From assembly GCA_014773175.1 (NCBI GenBank), contig VXCM01005905.1:17941-81940 (forward strand): a stretch of 64,000 nucleotides of DNA, given 5' to 3'. Position numbers and translations under genes: made by a program. Shown here in pieces: positions 12,734 through 25,099 of this stretch; the stretch's first letter is position 1; the number at the start of each line of letters is the position of its first letter. Origin of the DNA: Lucifuga dentata (Eukaryota > Chordata > Actinopteri > Ophidiiformes > Bythitidae). The notes under the pieces were generated by a model. It worked only from the letters and a program-made list of their open reading frames with translations, had not been told where the DNA came from and ran no database searches.

Positions 12734-14964
12734 ATGGATATGGAACACAGTGAAGCCATGGGGGAGACTAAATCGGCCATACAAACCTGGCGATACCGCC
12801 ACCATTTCACGTACAAGGCAGATCAGGGAAAAAATATCATCGTCCAGTGTAATCTGTGTCTGCCGAGGGTCAATCTGCTGTCAACATCTAAGACCTCTAC
12901 ATCAAACCTAAAGAAGCACTTAGACGTAAGTTCTGTGAGCTAATTTAATATTATTAATTTGCAGTCCCCGTTAGGTTAATGTGTCAAAGATTCAATGAAT
13001 CAATAACCGGCCGATTAATTAATAACATTTGATTTTAGCTGCATACTGATTACCAAGAGGTTCTTTCTGCGCTTCCTTACTGGAATAAATTATTACTTAA
13101 TTATTACTCGTTTTATTCTGCATTTTTATCGTTTTCTCACTGCAGTTGAAGTTTGCAAACTGATGAAAACTGAAAATGGTGTAAGCTGCAGACCTTCATC
13201 ACCTCATCATCTTCACCTAACATGAAACCTTATTGTGGTTTTGTCTTTCAGAGAACACATTTGGGCTGTGATGCTAAGCCAACAGCCAAGAGGGGACGAA
13301 AGAGTAATGATTACAATGGTGATGAAAGTAGGAATTGCCAACTCAAAAAAATAAAAGCAGAAATCCTTTCCAAATGCATGAGCCAAGCCAAGACAGATGA
13401 TCTTATCTTCAGCTTCATTGTGGAGGATTGCCAGTCATTTTATGTGCTGGAGCAGCCTGGGTTCAAGAAACTGATTGCAGGCTTAACTGAGGGGCTGAAG
13501 TCCATGGACAGGTTGACCTTGTTTACAAAAGTGGACCAGGGTTTCTCCAAGATGCGAGAAGCTCTGATGGCGAAACTCAACAACATCCAGTATGTGTGCA
13601 CCACAGCGGACATCTGGACCGCCAACAGCAGGAGCTTCTTTGGGATGACCTGCCACTGGATTGATACATGTACTTTGGAGCGGAAATCTGCTGCTCTTGG
13701 GTTTGCAAGACTCCAGGGCAGGATCACATATGACACTATTGCTGGGCGGATACACGACGTCCATGTGGCATACAATATTGAAAGCAAAGTTCAGACCACA
13801 GTCACTGATAATGCTAGCCCATTTATCAGTGTGTTCAAAGAGTTTGCAGTGGACAGTCAGGACACCGAGGACGATATCGGGTTCTACGAGAATGTAGGTG
13901 CTATACTCGAAGGTGAGCCGGAACAGGACATGCTCCTGTTTCTACCGACCGTACAGCGCTGTGCTTCACACACCCTGGACCTGATTGTCACTGAGGACTT
14001 CTGGCAGGCTGTGTCACAGGGGCCAATGTGCCAACTGCATTACAGTGCCATGGCTAAGGTTTTCGCCATATGGAGCAAGTGCCACCATCTCCAGGTCGGC
14101 ATGGATGCAGCAGAAGAGATAGCAAAGATGGCATTGGTTGTACCTGCTGTCATCCGCTGGAACGTGGAGTACTGTGGCGTGCAGAAGATTGTGTCTCTCA
14201 CCGAGCGGGAGCTGACAGAGCTGTGCGCCCGCCTAGAGGTCCCACGCCTGCAGCCAGAGGAGATGGCCTTCCTGAAAGAATATGTCACTGTGTTCCATCC
14301 ACTTGCTTTTGCACTTGAACTCTTCCAAGCTGAGAAGAAATGTTACCTGGGTCTGGTCATTCCCACTGTACTCAGTCTGAAGAACAAGCTAAATGAGCAG
14401 AAAGCTGCAGCACATTACTTGGGGGACGTCATTAATGCCATTGTTTTGGCAATAGACGTGCGGTTCCAGGAGCTTTTTGCCAGTACGGAAGCAAAGATTG
14501 CAACAGCTACAACTCCTCAGTTCCGCCTGTGGTGGATGGCTGCATCAGAGAGAGAGGAAATGTGCTCGCTGCTGGTTAGAGAGGCATCCCAGGTTGAGCC
14601 TTGTCTAGAAAGCGACGCCAACACCAGTCAGAATTCGTCAATCAATTTATCTGAAGATGACTTCTTCAGTTACGGGCCTGTGAAGCAAACGGAACAGAGC
14701 CAACAACGGGGAGTAAACGAAGAGATCCACAAGTACATTGAAGGAACGGGAAAGAGTCTTTCGTGCCTGCAGGAGTTTCCCAGAGTGAAGCAGCTTTTCC
14801 TGAAATACAACACAACTTTGCCATCCACAGCCCCTGTCCAGCGTCTCTTCAGTCAGAAAGGCAACCTGGTCACTTCACAGAGAAACTTTCTGACTGATGA
14901 CTACTTTGAACGTATTCAGCTTTTGAGGTACAACAGCAACGTGTGTTCACTGCTCACTGAGTGA
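12734..14964 (+). CDS. hAT-family transposase / ZBED-like protein, two exons, intact
   Basis: Coding exons are 12734-12925 (64 codons, ending LKKHLD before GTAAGT) and 13252-14964 (after TTTCAG), giving about 634 residues in one open frame. Splicing completes a BED zinc finger: C39 and C42 (QCNLC) with H62 and H67 (HLDRTH), the last histidine coming from exon 2. The RNase-H-like core shows the acidic motifs TTADIWT (D184) and TVTDNASPF (D250), then CASHTLDLI. The C-terminus carries the hAT dimerisation region (STAPVQRLFSQKGNLVTSQR). The third catalytic acid is not assigned. No terminal inverted repeats or 8-bp target duplication were found, so it could be an autonomous element or a domesticated ZBED-type gene. 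I chose the ATG at 12734; another in-frame ATG at 12740 is possible. Confidence 0.85.
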
Positions 14965-15460
14965 ACACAAATTTTTTTGTAGCGACTCTTTTTCTCTGCC
15001 TTTTATTTGATGCAGAATCAAAACGCATCTTTATGGTTAAACCCTGAAAAATATCTCATTTCAAACAATTTAGCCCAGGTGTGTTTTCTAATACGACTCC
15101 TTCCTTTTGATCATCATGGCAAATATCTTCCATCCCAGAATGGGGAGTATAAATGTGTATAATTATGAGCATCATTGTAGCAGTGTTTCCCTGACTTATA
15201 GAAGTTATTTGTGGCCGTCAACCTCCAGTGAGATGGGCTGGGGGTGAAAACAGGTTTGAGACAGTTGCAAAGCTGCAATAAAATCAGAACCAAAAAAGAA
15301 GGCACTCCGGGAGCGCCTATCTCTGCCATGGCCAACTGCATCACCACCAAAATAAGCAGATCTTATTTTTGTTAAAAAAAAAAAAAAAAAAAATTAGCCA
15401 TCATGCTAAATTTAATTGAAATTGGCCTATTAGCATTGATTTTATAGTCTAAAAAGTTTA

Positions 15461-15606
15461 GATCCTGGAGAATATGATCCAGATCACCTCCTAATCACTT
15501 CTTCCTCTTGATATTAACTATCTGCCCTTCAAATTTCATCCAAATCCGTCCATAAATTTTTGAGGTATCCTGCTAACAGACTGACAAACGCCGGTGATCA
15601 TAAAAC
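15461..15606 (+). mobile_element. Decayed dispersed repeat (LINE 3'-end type)
   Basis: Contains strings such as tttcatccaaatccgtccat and gacaaacgccgg, recognisable from a very common fish repeat that resembles an RTE/Rex-type LINE 3' end. Assignment to a clade is from memory of the pattern, not a search. Confidence 0.5.
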
Positions 15607-15663
15607 AGTCTTAGCCTAGGTAACAACTGCTCGTAAATTGTTATTATTATTACTATTATTATT

Positions 15664-15793
15664 AAGTCAAGGTGATTTGTGTAGCCGAACAGCACATACA
15701 GTGGTTTAAAGGGCTTTACAGTTCCCTACACATTAACCATTCCCGACCCAGTCCAAGCTCTCTATGAAGACGAGGAAAAACTCCGTCAAAAAA
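15664..15793 (+). mobile_element. Decayed dispersed repeat
   Basis: The pattern 'gggctttacag...gaggaaaaactcc' is recurrent in fish genomes as a dispersed repeat fragment. It follows directly on the repeat above and could belong to the same or a nested insertion. Confidence 0.4.
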
Positions 15794-18120
15794 TATTATT
15801 ATTTATAGAAAAAAAACCATCATCACGAGTGGGGTGAGATCTATTTATGTGGGCCACCTAAATTATTCTATGTTAAGGAAACAGTGAATTAACCAAACGA
15901 CAATCATAGAAATGATGACATAATGGTCTGAAAAAAGAACAAAAAAAACATCATCTTTTTTAATCTGTGCTTTATTGTTGTGATTTGAAGTTGCCACAGG
16001 GGTAAACGGAGATGATTTCTGTCTGTCAATTAAAGCTAGTTTTTTTTTCTACAGCTGTTGAATGAGAATGCATCTACCGTCTGTATGTTTTATATTCCAT
16101 ATAAAGACACGAGGAAAAAGCATCTTTGTTGTCTTCCTTTTTTTTTTTAAACCAGTCAGAAAGAAGAAATAATTAGATTAGTGATGAGATGGGATTGACG
16201 GTCTGATTTGCATGCAACACCGACTACATCGACAGATACTGATTACTGTTTAAAAGAAGCCTTCGTTAGTGTGTGCACGAGACAGTGTGCACAAACAAAC
16301 ACACACACACACACACACACACACCCTTAGTGCTGCTGATTGAGTGTATTCCTTGCCATGCACTCAGATGTCAGCAAAAAGCTTTAGTCTCATTAGACAG
16401 ATGCCTAGAGGCGAATGGGAGGCTGTCAGAGCGTACACACACACACACACACTGTCGTTGCCAAATACGGGACACTTCTGAAGCTCTAAAACAAACAACA
16501 GGAGCAAAAAAGGCACTGTTAAAGCCTTTTTTTTTCTTCTTCCTCTTTGAACACAACTGTATGCATAACTGATTGGTGTGTACTTTTGGTGTATATTCTA
16601 GACATCTGCTCCTTTATGGTTTTAGCAGAGATATTAAACTCAGTGCTGCAGCAGTGGACTACCAGCAACCTGTTCCCACTGGTTCAAGATCCATTTTGCT
16701 GATGTGAGGGGATATGGAGATTCCATTCAACATCACTTACAAGGAGAAAACAATGAACGACTGCAGAGAAAGGGAAAAGAAGCACAAAAACTTTGAGTAT
16801 GAGTTCACAGCACAACAGCAAACTTAAATAAAAATGGTGCAACTATAATCAGATTTGGGTTAATGGGTTGTAATGAGATTAGAGTAAAATGATGAAAACA
16901 ATGTGAAACTGTCTGTTGTGGGACAGCAGGAATGTCATAGTGATCGTATTTTATACCTTAAAATTAGGTCACCTACTAACAGAATAACCTGTCAGTTTTT
17001 AAGGGGATATGGGTCTATTTCAACTAATAAATATAAAGACATTTTCCAGCTTTTAAAATAACCTAACTGGAAGTCTTTTCTGTTATGTTCTGCTTTTTTT
17101 TTTTTTTTTTTTTTTGGTATGTAAAAAGATATATAGTTAATTAAATTTATACTGGACTCCTTTAAGTGGATGTTAGTTGTAAATGAAGGTGTCAAGAGAT
17201 ACTAATTAAATGACCAACCCTGTTCATTGCATTTACAGTGACTTTACAAATGCCAGTGTTAATTTTAAATGGACTATAGTTTTAGCTGGTATGTTAAAGT
17301 CACATTCATAAACAGCTTTTGAAATTAATTTCATATTCTCCATCTTTTCAGCCACTACGTGCTCATACATGAAATTTTAATGACAGTACTCAAGTGTGAG
17401 GCACGGTCCTCACAAGAGCAGCGTCACAGGCTGGAGCTGGGAGCAATACTATGTGGGGATGCTCTCATGATGTCATTTTAAACTTTCATCATATAGATTT
17501 AGATCTCAGATCATTATGATATCTTGTTATAATCACTGCCTGTGGTTTTGAAAAGGAAATATATGGTATTGAGTGGAAATTATGTTTACAAATTGCAAAC
17601 AATCCTGCCACCTGTTGGACATACAGGTGCACTTCAGATTTTTTTTTTTTTTTTTTTTTTTTTTGGTAACCAGACATTCCAGTCAAATAAACTACAGGTT
17701 GCAGTTCAAAGTTTGATCCAAAGTGGAAGTTTTAATGGTTTAAGAAAAACAATGGTACAAAGTATTACTTTTGAAAATAGCTAATAATGCCTGTGATCAC
17801 ACATGAACACACACATATGGAACAGATATTAGGCACAAACTGGATGTAAAGTGTAGTGTGTGTGTGTGTGTTACTTGTAGTACCATTGATTTAACTGACT
17901 ACTGAGCCCTTGTCTACACAGTCCTCTCATGCTTCCTTCCTCTGAAAAATAACCTTGAATCCCTTTAGTTACATAAAAGCAGTATAATGGAGACACACTC
18001 AGATGTTACTTTAACGTCAACCATACGGCTTCCACTGAGTCTTTGTCAGTTCAGTGATATATTACAATAAGGAGGGAAGCATTTTAAGGATTTCCAGACA
18101 TGGGCAGAATATTTCTATAT

Positions 18121-18126
18121 TTTAAT
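18121..18126 (-). terminator. Likely aimp2 polyadenylation signal (ATTAAA)
   Basis: Minus-strand ATTAAA about 95 bp after the aimp2 stop codon. Position fits a short 3' UTR. Confidence 0.5.
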
Positions 18127-18217
18127 GCCCGTCTCTCACTTTGTGTAACCACAAAGCAGAGCTCAGGGTAAGACACCCGTTTGGGGTGGGCGTCTTGTCC
18201 TGGGACAGCCCTGATCA

Positions 18218-20775
18218 CTACAGCAGTTGCTTGGCAGGGCTGAAGTGACCCAGGTTTTCGCAGGAGTTGAGCCAGCGCTGGACGTTAGCGGGGGCCGAGG
18301 AGAGAGGGCCGCTTTGCAGCAAGCAGCAGTAACACGCAATGTCAGCCAGGGAGAACTCCAGCCCGGCGAGCCAGGGGCTACGGCCCAAAGCGGAGTTGAG
18401 GGCGCGCAGCACGGCAGCCTGCTCCTTGGCGCTGCCCTCAGCAAGCTGGAAGAAGGCCGTGTCCACCCAGTTGTCCACCAGTGTGGCGATCGCTGGGTCA
18501 CTAGAGTGTGGAGCCAGCAGCCGGAAGAGGAAGCGTGCCACATTAGCTTCACCCTCGATGGGGCACATGTTCTGGATGTTAAACTTCATCTGCAGTTTGG
18601 GGACTGTGGGAAATGCATAAGAGGAAAAAGCGTCTTGTAAATAAAGGCACCTGTAATAATTATCTCAGTGTTTTTCTAAGTTAGAAGCAAAGACTGAATT
18701 CAACTCTGTCACCAGGTGAACTCGACATACATTTTCTGCTTGGCAATAAGCTTTATATTCTTTATATTCTGATTTTGGCAGTGATCACCTTCATAGGAAA
18801 TCTATTTCTAACTCAGTAAGGAGAAATGCTTTAATGGAGAAAACTGCATTTACCGAAAAATTAAATGACCGTGCCTTCTACAATCATGCGTGGATTTTAG
18901 CAGACGAAACATTGAATTTTAAGGTTGGTGTGTCATCTGAACATTTGATTTTGAAAGATTAGAGGATTTGGCACAATAACATAAAAACTAAAACACAATT
19001 TTATCTTTTGGAAAATGATTTCCAGTAACAAAACAGGTATTACTGGGCTCAAACATGTAAAAACCACCAGCATGGTCCTTTAACCATTTTCTATCTGGAA
19101 AAATGTCAGAAGAAAAAAGTCTACCAAGAGAAAATATGGTTAATTTATGAGAATTTATTTTTTTGGTATTCTAAACGCTTATATTGACTTAACAGATTAC
19201 ACCTACTCCTCCTTCTCCCTCACTGTCACCTTACCATCTTTCCATATGAGGGTGAAGCCCAGCTGGAAGAGCTGGCGGGCGTAGCTGTCTGCATGACGTG
19301 GACCGAGGCAGGACAGGAGCTGTGGAGGCACACTGGACACTGAGGAGTGGACATGGACAGTGGAGAGGATACGATAGCGTTGACACAGCAGATCGTGGAG
19401 CACCAGCAGGGTCAGGGGTGGCTTTGCAGGGTTGGCATTTATGACAATGTCACGGAGACCACCGAGGTCCTTAAGAAAGACAGCAGGGTGGACATCAGCA
19501 GGTAAACAGGTGAAACAAATGCAGTATCCAAGATAAATATTGTACCAGAGGAAATGTCTTAGATAGACAAGACTGCCTACACCAAACTGTCCACACCCAT
19601 AACATCTGCATCAAAACACATTCCAATTTAAACTGGTTGTGCCTGTTTCTCCTGTAATATTAATGATAATGATGACGACAAGGAGAGGCAGTTAAACACA
19701 AAGAAAATACTATTTGCAAAATGATTTACAGTGCCAGTCATTTTCATGTCTAATGCAAAGTATAATGTATATGGTGGCTACAATTGCTGCCAGTCATAGC
19801 CTGTCTCCCACCTTGCCCAGTAGTGTGTCCAGGTCTGAAGTGCCTTTAAAGGTTGTGGTGCTCTGACAGGACAGGCTGCTGCTGACTGTCAGGTCCAAAT
19901 CGGCATCTGGTGTGGTCACTGTCTTGGCCAGCCCCTCTACCGCTGCTTTCAGCTCATACAGTTTCCGCATTATCTCATCCTGCCGGGCCTCCAAGGCTTT
20001 GACAGCTGGGTCTACCTCACCATTCTGGGGAGACAGAGACAATTGCTGATGTCTTAAACCACAATGGATAAACAATAATAATTCATTAATTCATTGTCAA
20101 GGGTTAGTTTGGTCCTCCAGTTTTAGGATCCTCAGGACGACTGGTGTCTCTGCATAAAACTGTGCTTATACAGACTACAGCAAAACAGTACTGACATCCC
20201 GAAGAAATCCGAATTGCAGTCAAGTACTACGTGTCTTAAACTCAAACTCAAGGAAGATTAGAGCAAAAAGTCTCCCTCAAAGCAGTATTGCTATCATCGC
20301 CTCAAGACCTGTACTTTATTATTTAAATTGTCAACAAATGCAACACAGGTGGACACGTGACAGTCTGTATGAGCTTATGATAATATAAATGGAAGGTGAT
20401 TATGGATTCAAAAGCAGATTCAGTATTGTTGCATCAGCCAGATTTATGGTTACACGGGAAACCCTATTCTGACATGCTAACTTAGCTAGCTTTGCTAAAA
20501 CACTTCAAGCTACACAGTGCGACATTCGGATTTGTCAATACGTGAGCAACATGAAACGGACTGCAGCAAAAAGTGTTAGTCAATACTAGATAATTAGATG
20601 ACTAACCAACTTGTAAAGCTAGAACAGTAAATTAGTTCAGAGTTACCTGAAGCGCGTGTTCCGAGGCGCAGCTGTTCCCTTGCTGCGCGTGGATATTTGG
20701 TAACTTGTACATGCAGGTTGGTAAATCAATCTTTATTTCACCAGCAGAGATGGGTTTTACCTTGTACATGGGCAT
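18218..20775 (-). CDS. aimp2: Aminoacyl-tRNA synthetase complex-interacting multifunctional protein 2 (p38)
   Basis: Core scaffold of the cytosolic multi-tRNA-synthetase complex, which ties lysyl-, aspartyl- and other synthetases together. Coding exons are 20775-20647, 20024-19812, 19469-19235 and 18603-18218, with GT-AG junctions and matching phases. The total is 963 bp, or 320 residues, the same length as human AIMP2. Seen features: the start MPMYKVKP; the conserved segment [10 protein letters not shown]; a leucine-rich coiled region (about residues 50-78, [20 protein letters not shown]); the motif TPDADLDLT; and a C-terminal GST-like domain with [26 protein letters not shown] and [13 protein letters not shown]. 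The upstream ATG at 20775 was chosen because it gives the family N-terminus. The gene looks complete and functional. Confidence 0.97.
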
Positions 20776-20935
20776 GATGGAGGACGGACTGAGTCCAGAA
20801 AGAGACAGATAACCCAGAACCCAGCCCGCTACAACCGTTCAGCTGTTCTCTGAGTCTGACAGGCAGCAGCTACAGCGCCGCGGACGGCGCACACCGGAAG
20901 GAGGCCGTGCTACGTCACATCCGGGAAAAACGAAA
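20776..20935 (-). promoter_or_regulatory. aimp2 5' UTR and GC-rich promoter
   Basis: A locally GC-rich segment with CpGs directly upstream of the aimp2 ATG. It holds ETS-type sites (CCGGAAG at about 20893-20900, ATCCGGG at about 20919-20925) and a CRE-like ACGTCA at 20912-20917, and lacks a TATA box. This is typical of a housekeeping promoter. No divergent gene is evident on the other side. Confidence 0.6.
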
Positions 20936-21119
20936 GAGTCCTCACTATTTTTATCAAATATTATTTGATCAAACAATAATATCAAATTATATTTTGTGTA
21001 CTTTATTTCCTTAATTCTTGTTTGGTTTTGTTTTCTTTTTGATCTTTGTTAGCCTGTAATTAATACTGTTACCTGATCTAATAAGATAAACAAATTAAAA
21101 ATCTATCCACAACAACACC

Positions 21120-21121
<2 letters not shown>

Positions 21122-21163
<42 letters not shown>
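21122..21163. repeat. (CAT)n microsatellite
   Basis: About fourteen CAT units in the intergenic region upstream of aimp2. Confidence 0.95.
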
Positions 21164-21164
<1 letters not shown>

Positions 21165-22056
21165 TTGGTTTTCATAAAGTCATTTTTGATCTGCATGTAT
21201 CATCCAAGCATCCACCAGAGGGCGCCATAGTGTAATTTTTCACGTTTTAATTTTTCACTTCCACAAAACCAGAGGTCAGAAGTACAAGGAGTTTGCCATA
21301 CTTTGAATTTCACCATTACTAAACAGTGTAATTAGCCTCAGGTTATCAGTTATGTTAGAAAGTTAAAGTTAAAATTAAGCACTGTAATTCAGTTTATAAA
21401 ACATGCATTTTGTATTGTCTGCCATCTCTGATGTTGAATTCAGTAACTTGCAGTGATGAAATATTTTTAAGCTTTAAACAGAATAACAATTAATATTTTC
21501 TTCCTGATTTTATTTAAGTTGAGTTACCAGCTAATGTAGGAGAAAGCATGTAGTTTTCCAGTGGCTGTCAAAGCTGTAACATCACTGCTTCTTTTACAAG
21601 AAGTGCAAAATGTAATGTGGATTATAGCCTATAAAGAGCAGTGCTGCTTCTTATTTTAAAGTATGCAATGAAGCGTGTATTTACTCTTAGTTTTCACAAC
21701 AATTGAAGATACCATGAGTCAAGTATTAACCCATAATGCTCCATGATGTATTATAAAGTGAGCTCAGCATTGTCCTGATATTTTGCACAAATCCATAAAA
21801 AATAAAATCTCATCTTATTTCAGTGCTTAAAGAATACTAATACTATGAGCATTTTAGAGGAACCACTTAGGTATGATGTAGATTGTTGTCTTGTTCTCGC
21901 CACCAAGAATATTTGTAATATCTGGAAGAGCAAGTTCTAAAATGTTTTAAATATAGAAAATTAAAATATAAGTTGAACTCTTTTAATAAACATATTCAAC
22001 TTAATGTTGATATTTATAATTGTAAAATGATAACTAATTTTAAGGAGTTTTGTATG

Positions 22057-22059
<3 letters not shown>

Positions 22060-22122
<63 letters not shown>
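22060..22122. repeat. (GT)n-(GA)n compound microsatellite
   Basis: GT run to about 22089 followed directly by a GA run to about 22122. Confidence 0.95.
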
Positions 22123-22127
<5 letters not shown>

Positions 22128-22643
22128 AAACCATTTTATTTTGATTTGTCTCAACCTTCCTCAAAGTTCAACCAAAAGGAAGGAGCTAATGTAAGCGCAG
22201 AATGTTTCATAGAGTTGGTGGTGAAGTGGTCCTTTAATGTTTTGGTTTACAGGTGGTACAAAAAGTTTGAGAACCACTGATTTAGAGGCTCAAACTGAAT
22301 CGAGCCCAGCAACAAATCCTACATTACACCTGAAACAGGAAAAAACTATAAAGGCTGTGGACTGATACCAAGCACTTCTCCTTTGACATTTCCCCTTGCA
22401 TTCACCTTCCTCTCTGTCACCTCCCTGTCAGATGAATCAGCTTAGTAATGTTACACACTTGAGCCACATCTTCTCCATTCTGTCCACCTCACAGCACAAC
22501 CAAGGGGGTAGGGGTGGGGGGAATGGTGACAAGAGATGTTTAATTAAAATGCACAATTGGGCTTGGTGTTCCTTGGTGTTAACTATGAATTATTCACTGT
22601 TCACATAAGTCTGGCTGGAAAGACAGGAAAGAAAGACCAAGTT

Positions 22644-22659
22644 GGGGGGGGGGGGGGGN
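22644..22659. repeat. Poly-G ending in single N
   Basis: G homopolymer with an N at 22659, one of the single-N joins in this assembly. Confidence 0.9.
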
Positions 22660-23538
22660 TGACCTGGTAGCTCTGCTGAGGTAATGGTCAGATCTGATGG
22701 CCAGACTAAGACCTGAGCTAGAAACTGAGACTGGGGTTGAAACCTGACAGTGCACAATAGTTCTTTAAATCATGTAGGAACAAAAGAAACAGAGTCTGTC
22801 AGTCTGCAGGGAGTATGAGCACGGAGCTGACATGAGGCCTTCTGAGTACCATCACAATCAGGCGCAGTTTTACTGGGTCACTGAGACGGATGCTAATTAA
22901 CGTGCGATTGCTGAATGCAAGGCACATTTACTACTATCCTCAAGACTTCTTATTATTGTAGGTCAAAATTTCGAAGTGTAACTAGTCCTGCACCATTGGT
23001 CCTAACCATATGTATAAAATCAATGGAAAATCAATCGGATTCACAGCAACACAATTGTGTGTTGATGTGAACATTTTAGCTGTGATTAATTTATTCAGAG
23101 CATCTGTACTTGATATTTTAGATTGTTGCTAAGTCACTGTCAATACAAATTCAGTGCATCCTACTGACTTTTCTTTTCATAATAAAAATCACCCTTTTGT
23201 GACATTTTATTCTGAAATATGTGCAGGAAGCACATATTTGCTGTGCCTTAATTAGACATATATAAAAATGTATTTAAATTTTAATTTTTTACATCCTGTT
23301 CATGGCAAATTAATTTGCAGTCAATTAGTTGTGCTTGCTTTCAGTTTGGGGTTTGGTCTAGAAGTGGTTTTGGTTGTGTTTGAGTTGCTGTGTGTGAAAG
23401 GGTTTGGACTTTGGTTCGTATGGTTTTGTCTTGGTTGGTAAAATGCATGCTAACCTACTAGCAAATGTATCAGTGCCCTGTGGTTAGCTGTGTAGCTTCT
23501 GCTTGATTGTTAGCAGGTACTTTAGCAGCACTTTAATG

Positions 23539-23582
23539 TTGCCTGTGTTGTGTTGCTGGTTTTAGCAATACAACACAGGCAA
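23539..23582. repeat. Inverted repeat, 18-bp arms
   Basis: Arms 23539-23556 (ttgcctgtgttgtgttgc) and 23565-23582 pair with one mismatch around an 8-nt loop. No flanking duplication or coding sequence is recognised. Confidence 0.85.
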
Positions 23583-23752
23583 TCACAGAGGTCCCAGTAC
23601 TGTGTACCGGTGCGTACCAGCACACTTTAAGCACTGATTGCCTCTAAGAAATGCCATAATCACTATTTGATAAAAGTCATTCAAAGGAATAAATATTGTC
23701 TTAGATTACATATATGATCCATTGTCCACAAATGGAGATGTAATGCAGCAGG

Positions 23753-23892
23753 GATGTAGATTTCGGCACAACGCCGGCGCTCACTTTCATTGTGCCACAG
23801 GGTTTCGCTCTGCACCCTCTGACTCATGCACACGTTAGACTCCTTGGTTCATGTTTCAAGACAGGTCAAGTGGGTTGTCGACATCGGTGCAC
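23753..23892 (-). pseudogene. Decayed 28S rRNA-derived fragment
   Basis: Read on the minus strand, this follows eukaryotic large-subunit rRNA in order. It has the conserved block around GTCTTGAAACACGGACC (here gtcttgaaacatgaacc), then AAGGAGTCTAACG, GAGTCAGAGGG, CGAAACCC and GCACAATGAAAGTGA. Most differences are C-to-T or G-to-A changes, as expected for methylated CpG decay. Only about 140 bp is recognisable, so it is a dispersed rRNA relic or the head of a 28S-derived SINE, not an rDNA unit. An open frame on the minus strand across 23866-24285 overlaps it and is not believed. Confidence 0.75.
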
Positions 23893-24228
23893 TGTGCTGA
23901 TTACGATACAGCACATATCGGCATTATGCACCACATTGGCCGCAATTGCAGTTACAAATGACAGAAATCCATCAAGTGCAACATTTGTTAGGAAATACTG
24001 TTTTCCATGAAGATACCTGTAAGAGTTTGGTCGAGAGGTGGAAGCGGCACAAAATTTGACTGAGGCAGCCGCCTTGTGCTTCTCTATGCAGGAAAAACCC
24101 TGATAATATAATCTTGGAATAATTACCGTGTGCTTGTGTGCATGCCATATCTCACAATTTACTTTTTCTACTATAACCAAATTTGGTGGATGTACACAGG
24201 AAGTTTTGGCAAAAGGCAAGCACACATT

Positions 24229-24248
24229 ACATTTCCTACAGGAAATGT
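24229..24248. repeat. 20-bp near-perfect palindrome
   Basis: acatttcctacaggaaatgt, with 9-bp arms around a 2-nt centre. It contains paired TTCC/GGAA halves. No function assigned. Confidence 0.8.
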
Positions 24249-25050
24249 AGACATCTCTGGAACTTGGGCTTTTAACACAGCTCACAACTCGAATGTGTTT
24301 CCCATAGAAATACAGCTGCAGTGTCTTATTGACACTCCCTTGCTTTGATGATCAGTATAATCCTCAAGATAATGTTATGCTACGCCCTTAAGGGAAGATT
24401 TATGTATTATCATACATATGTTGTATTTAGTTTTTGGGTGTGCAGGAGTAGGACACTGTTCAAATGATTCCAGAGAAGTTTGTTGATTTAAGTTTTATTT
24501 GTACAGGATTTTGAAGTTACATCCTTATTTAAATGGATAAACTATAGGATGTGATATTGAAAGGGAATGGATAAACACAATACAAATATACACAATACAA
24601 ATAGCAGTAGTGAGACAGAAAAACAGCATAATCAGATTCACCATAAGGATTTTTTTTACACGCAGAAATTTTCTCTAAAGTTGGAGTGCACCATGGCTTA
24701 TGAAATCTTTTATTTTGAGCAGTTTATTACAGATCTTCACAAGCAAACGGCACAGATGTGCTCCATGTGTATTTCTCCATTGGCATTCATTAGATGAAAT
24801 TTTTACCCACCAGTTTCCACCTAGACATTAACATGTGTGGCTTTCCTCTGCAACTAGACGGCGTGCCTCCAAGAGCCAGCTAGTCAAAGTAAGTGGGGCC
24901 TGGACTACTCGTGCCATCTTATCTGATTGTGCCTTCTCATTTGGAAAAGCCTGTAAAGCGACTGTCTACCTCTCCAGGACAACCATTACTCAGTCTGAGG
25001 GTGTGACTGCACATGTAACGCCTGCTCAGGGCTTTAAACAGGGTGTGTAT

Positions 25051-25052
<2 letters not shown>

Positions 25053-25096
<44 letters not shown>
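25053..25096. repeat. (GT)n microsatellite
   Basis: Uninterrupted GT run in the gene-poor stretch upstream of the parvalbumin cluster. Confidence 0.95.

Positions 25097-25099
<3 letters not shown>

Larger units (their letters stand above)
14965..18120. other. 3' flank of hAT gene and intergenic to aimp2
   Basis: No further gene seen. An AATAAA at 15277-15282 could end the hAT transcript. Two decayed dispersed repeats follow (15461-15606, 15664-15793), then A/T homopolymers (15375-15393, 17093-17115, 17640-17664) and CA tracts (16301-16324, 16436-16452). Confidence 0.6.

Noticed and set aside
18227..18640. 137-codon plus-strand frame
   Set aside because: Shadow of aimp2 exon 4 on the opposite strand; GC-rich sequence lacks stops.
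23866..24285. 139-codon minus-strand frame
   Set aside because: Overlaps the 28S-derived relic, has no domain, and is explained by chance.
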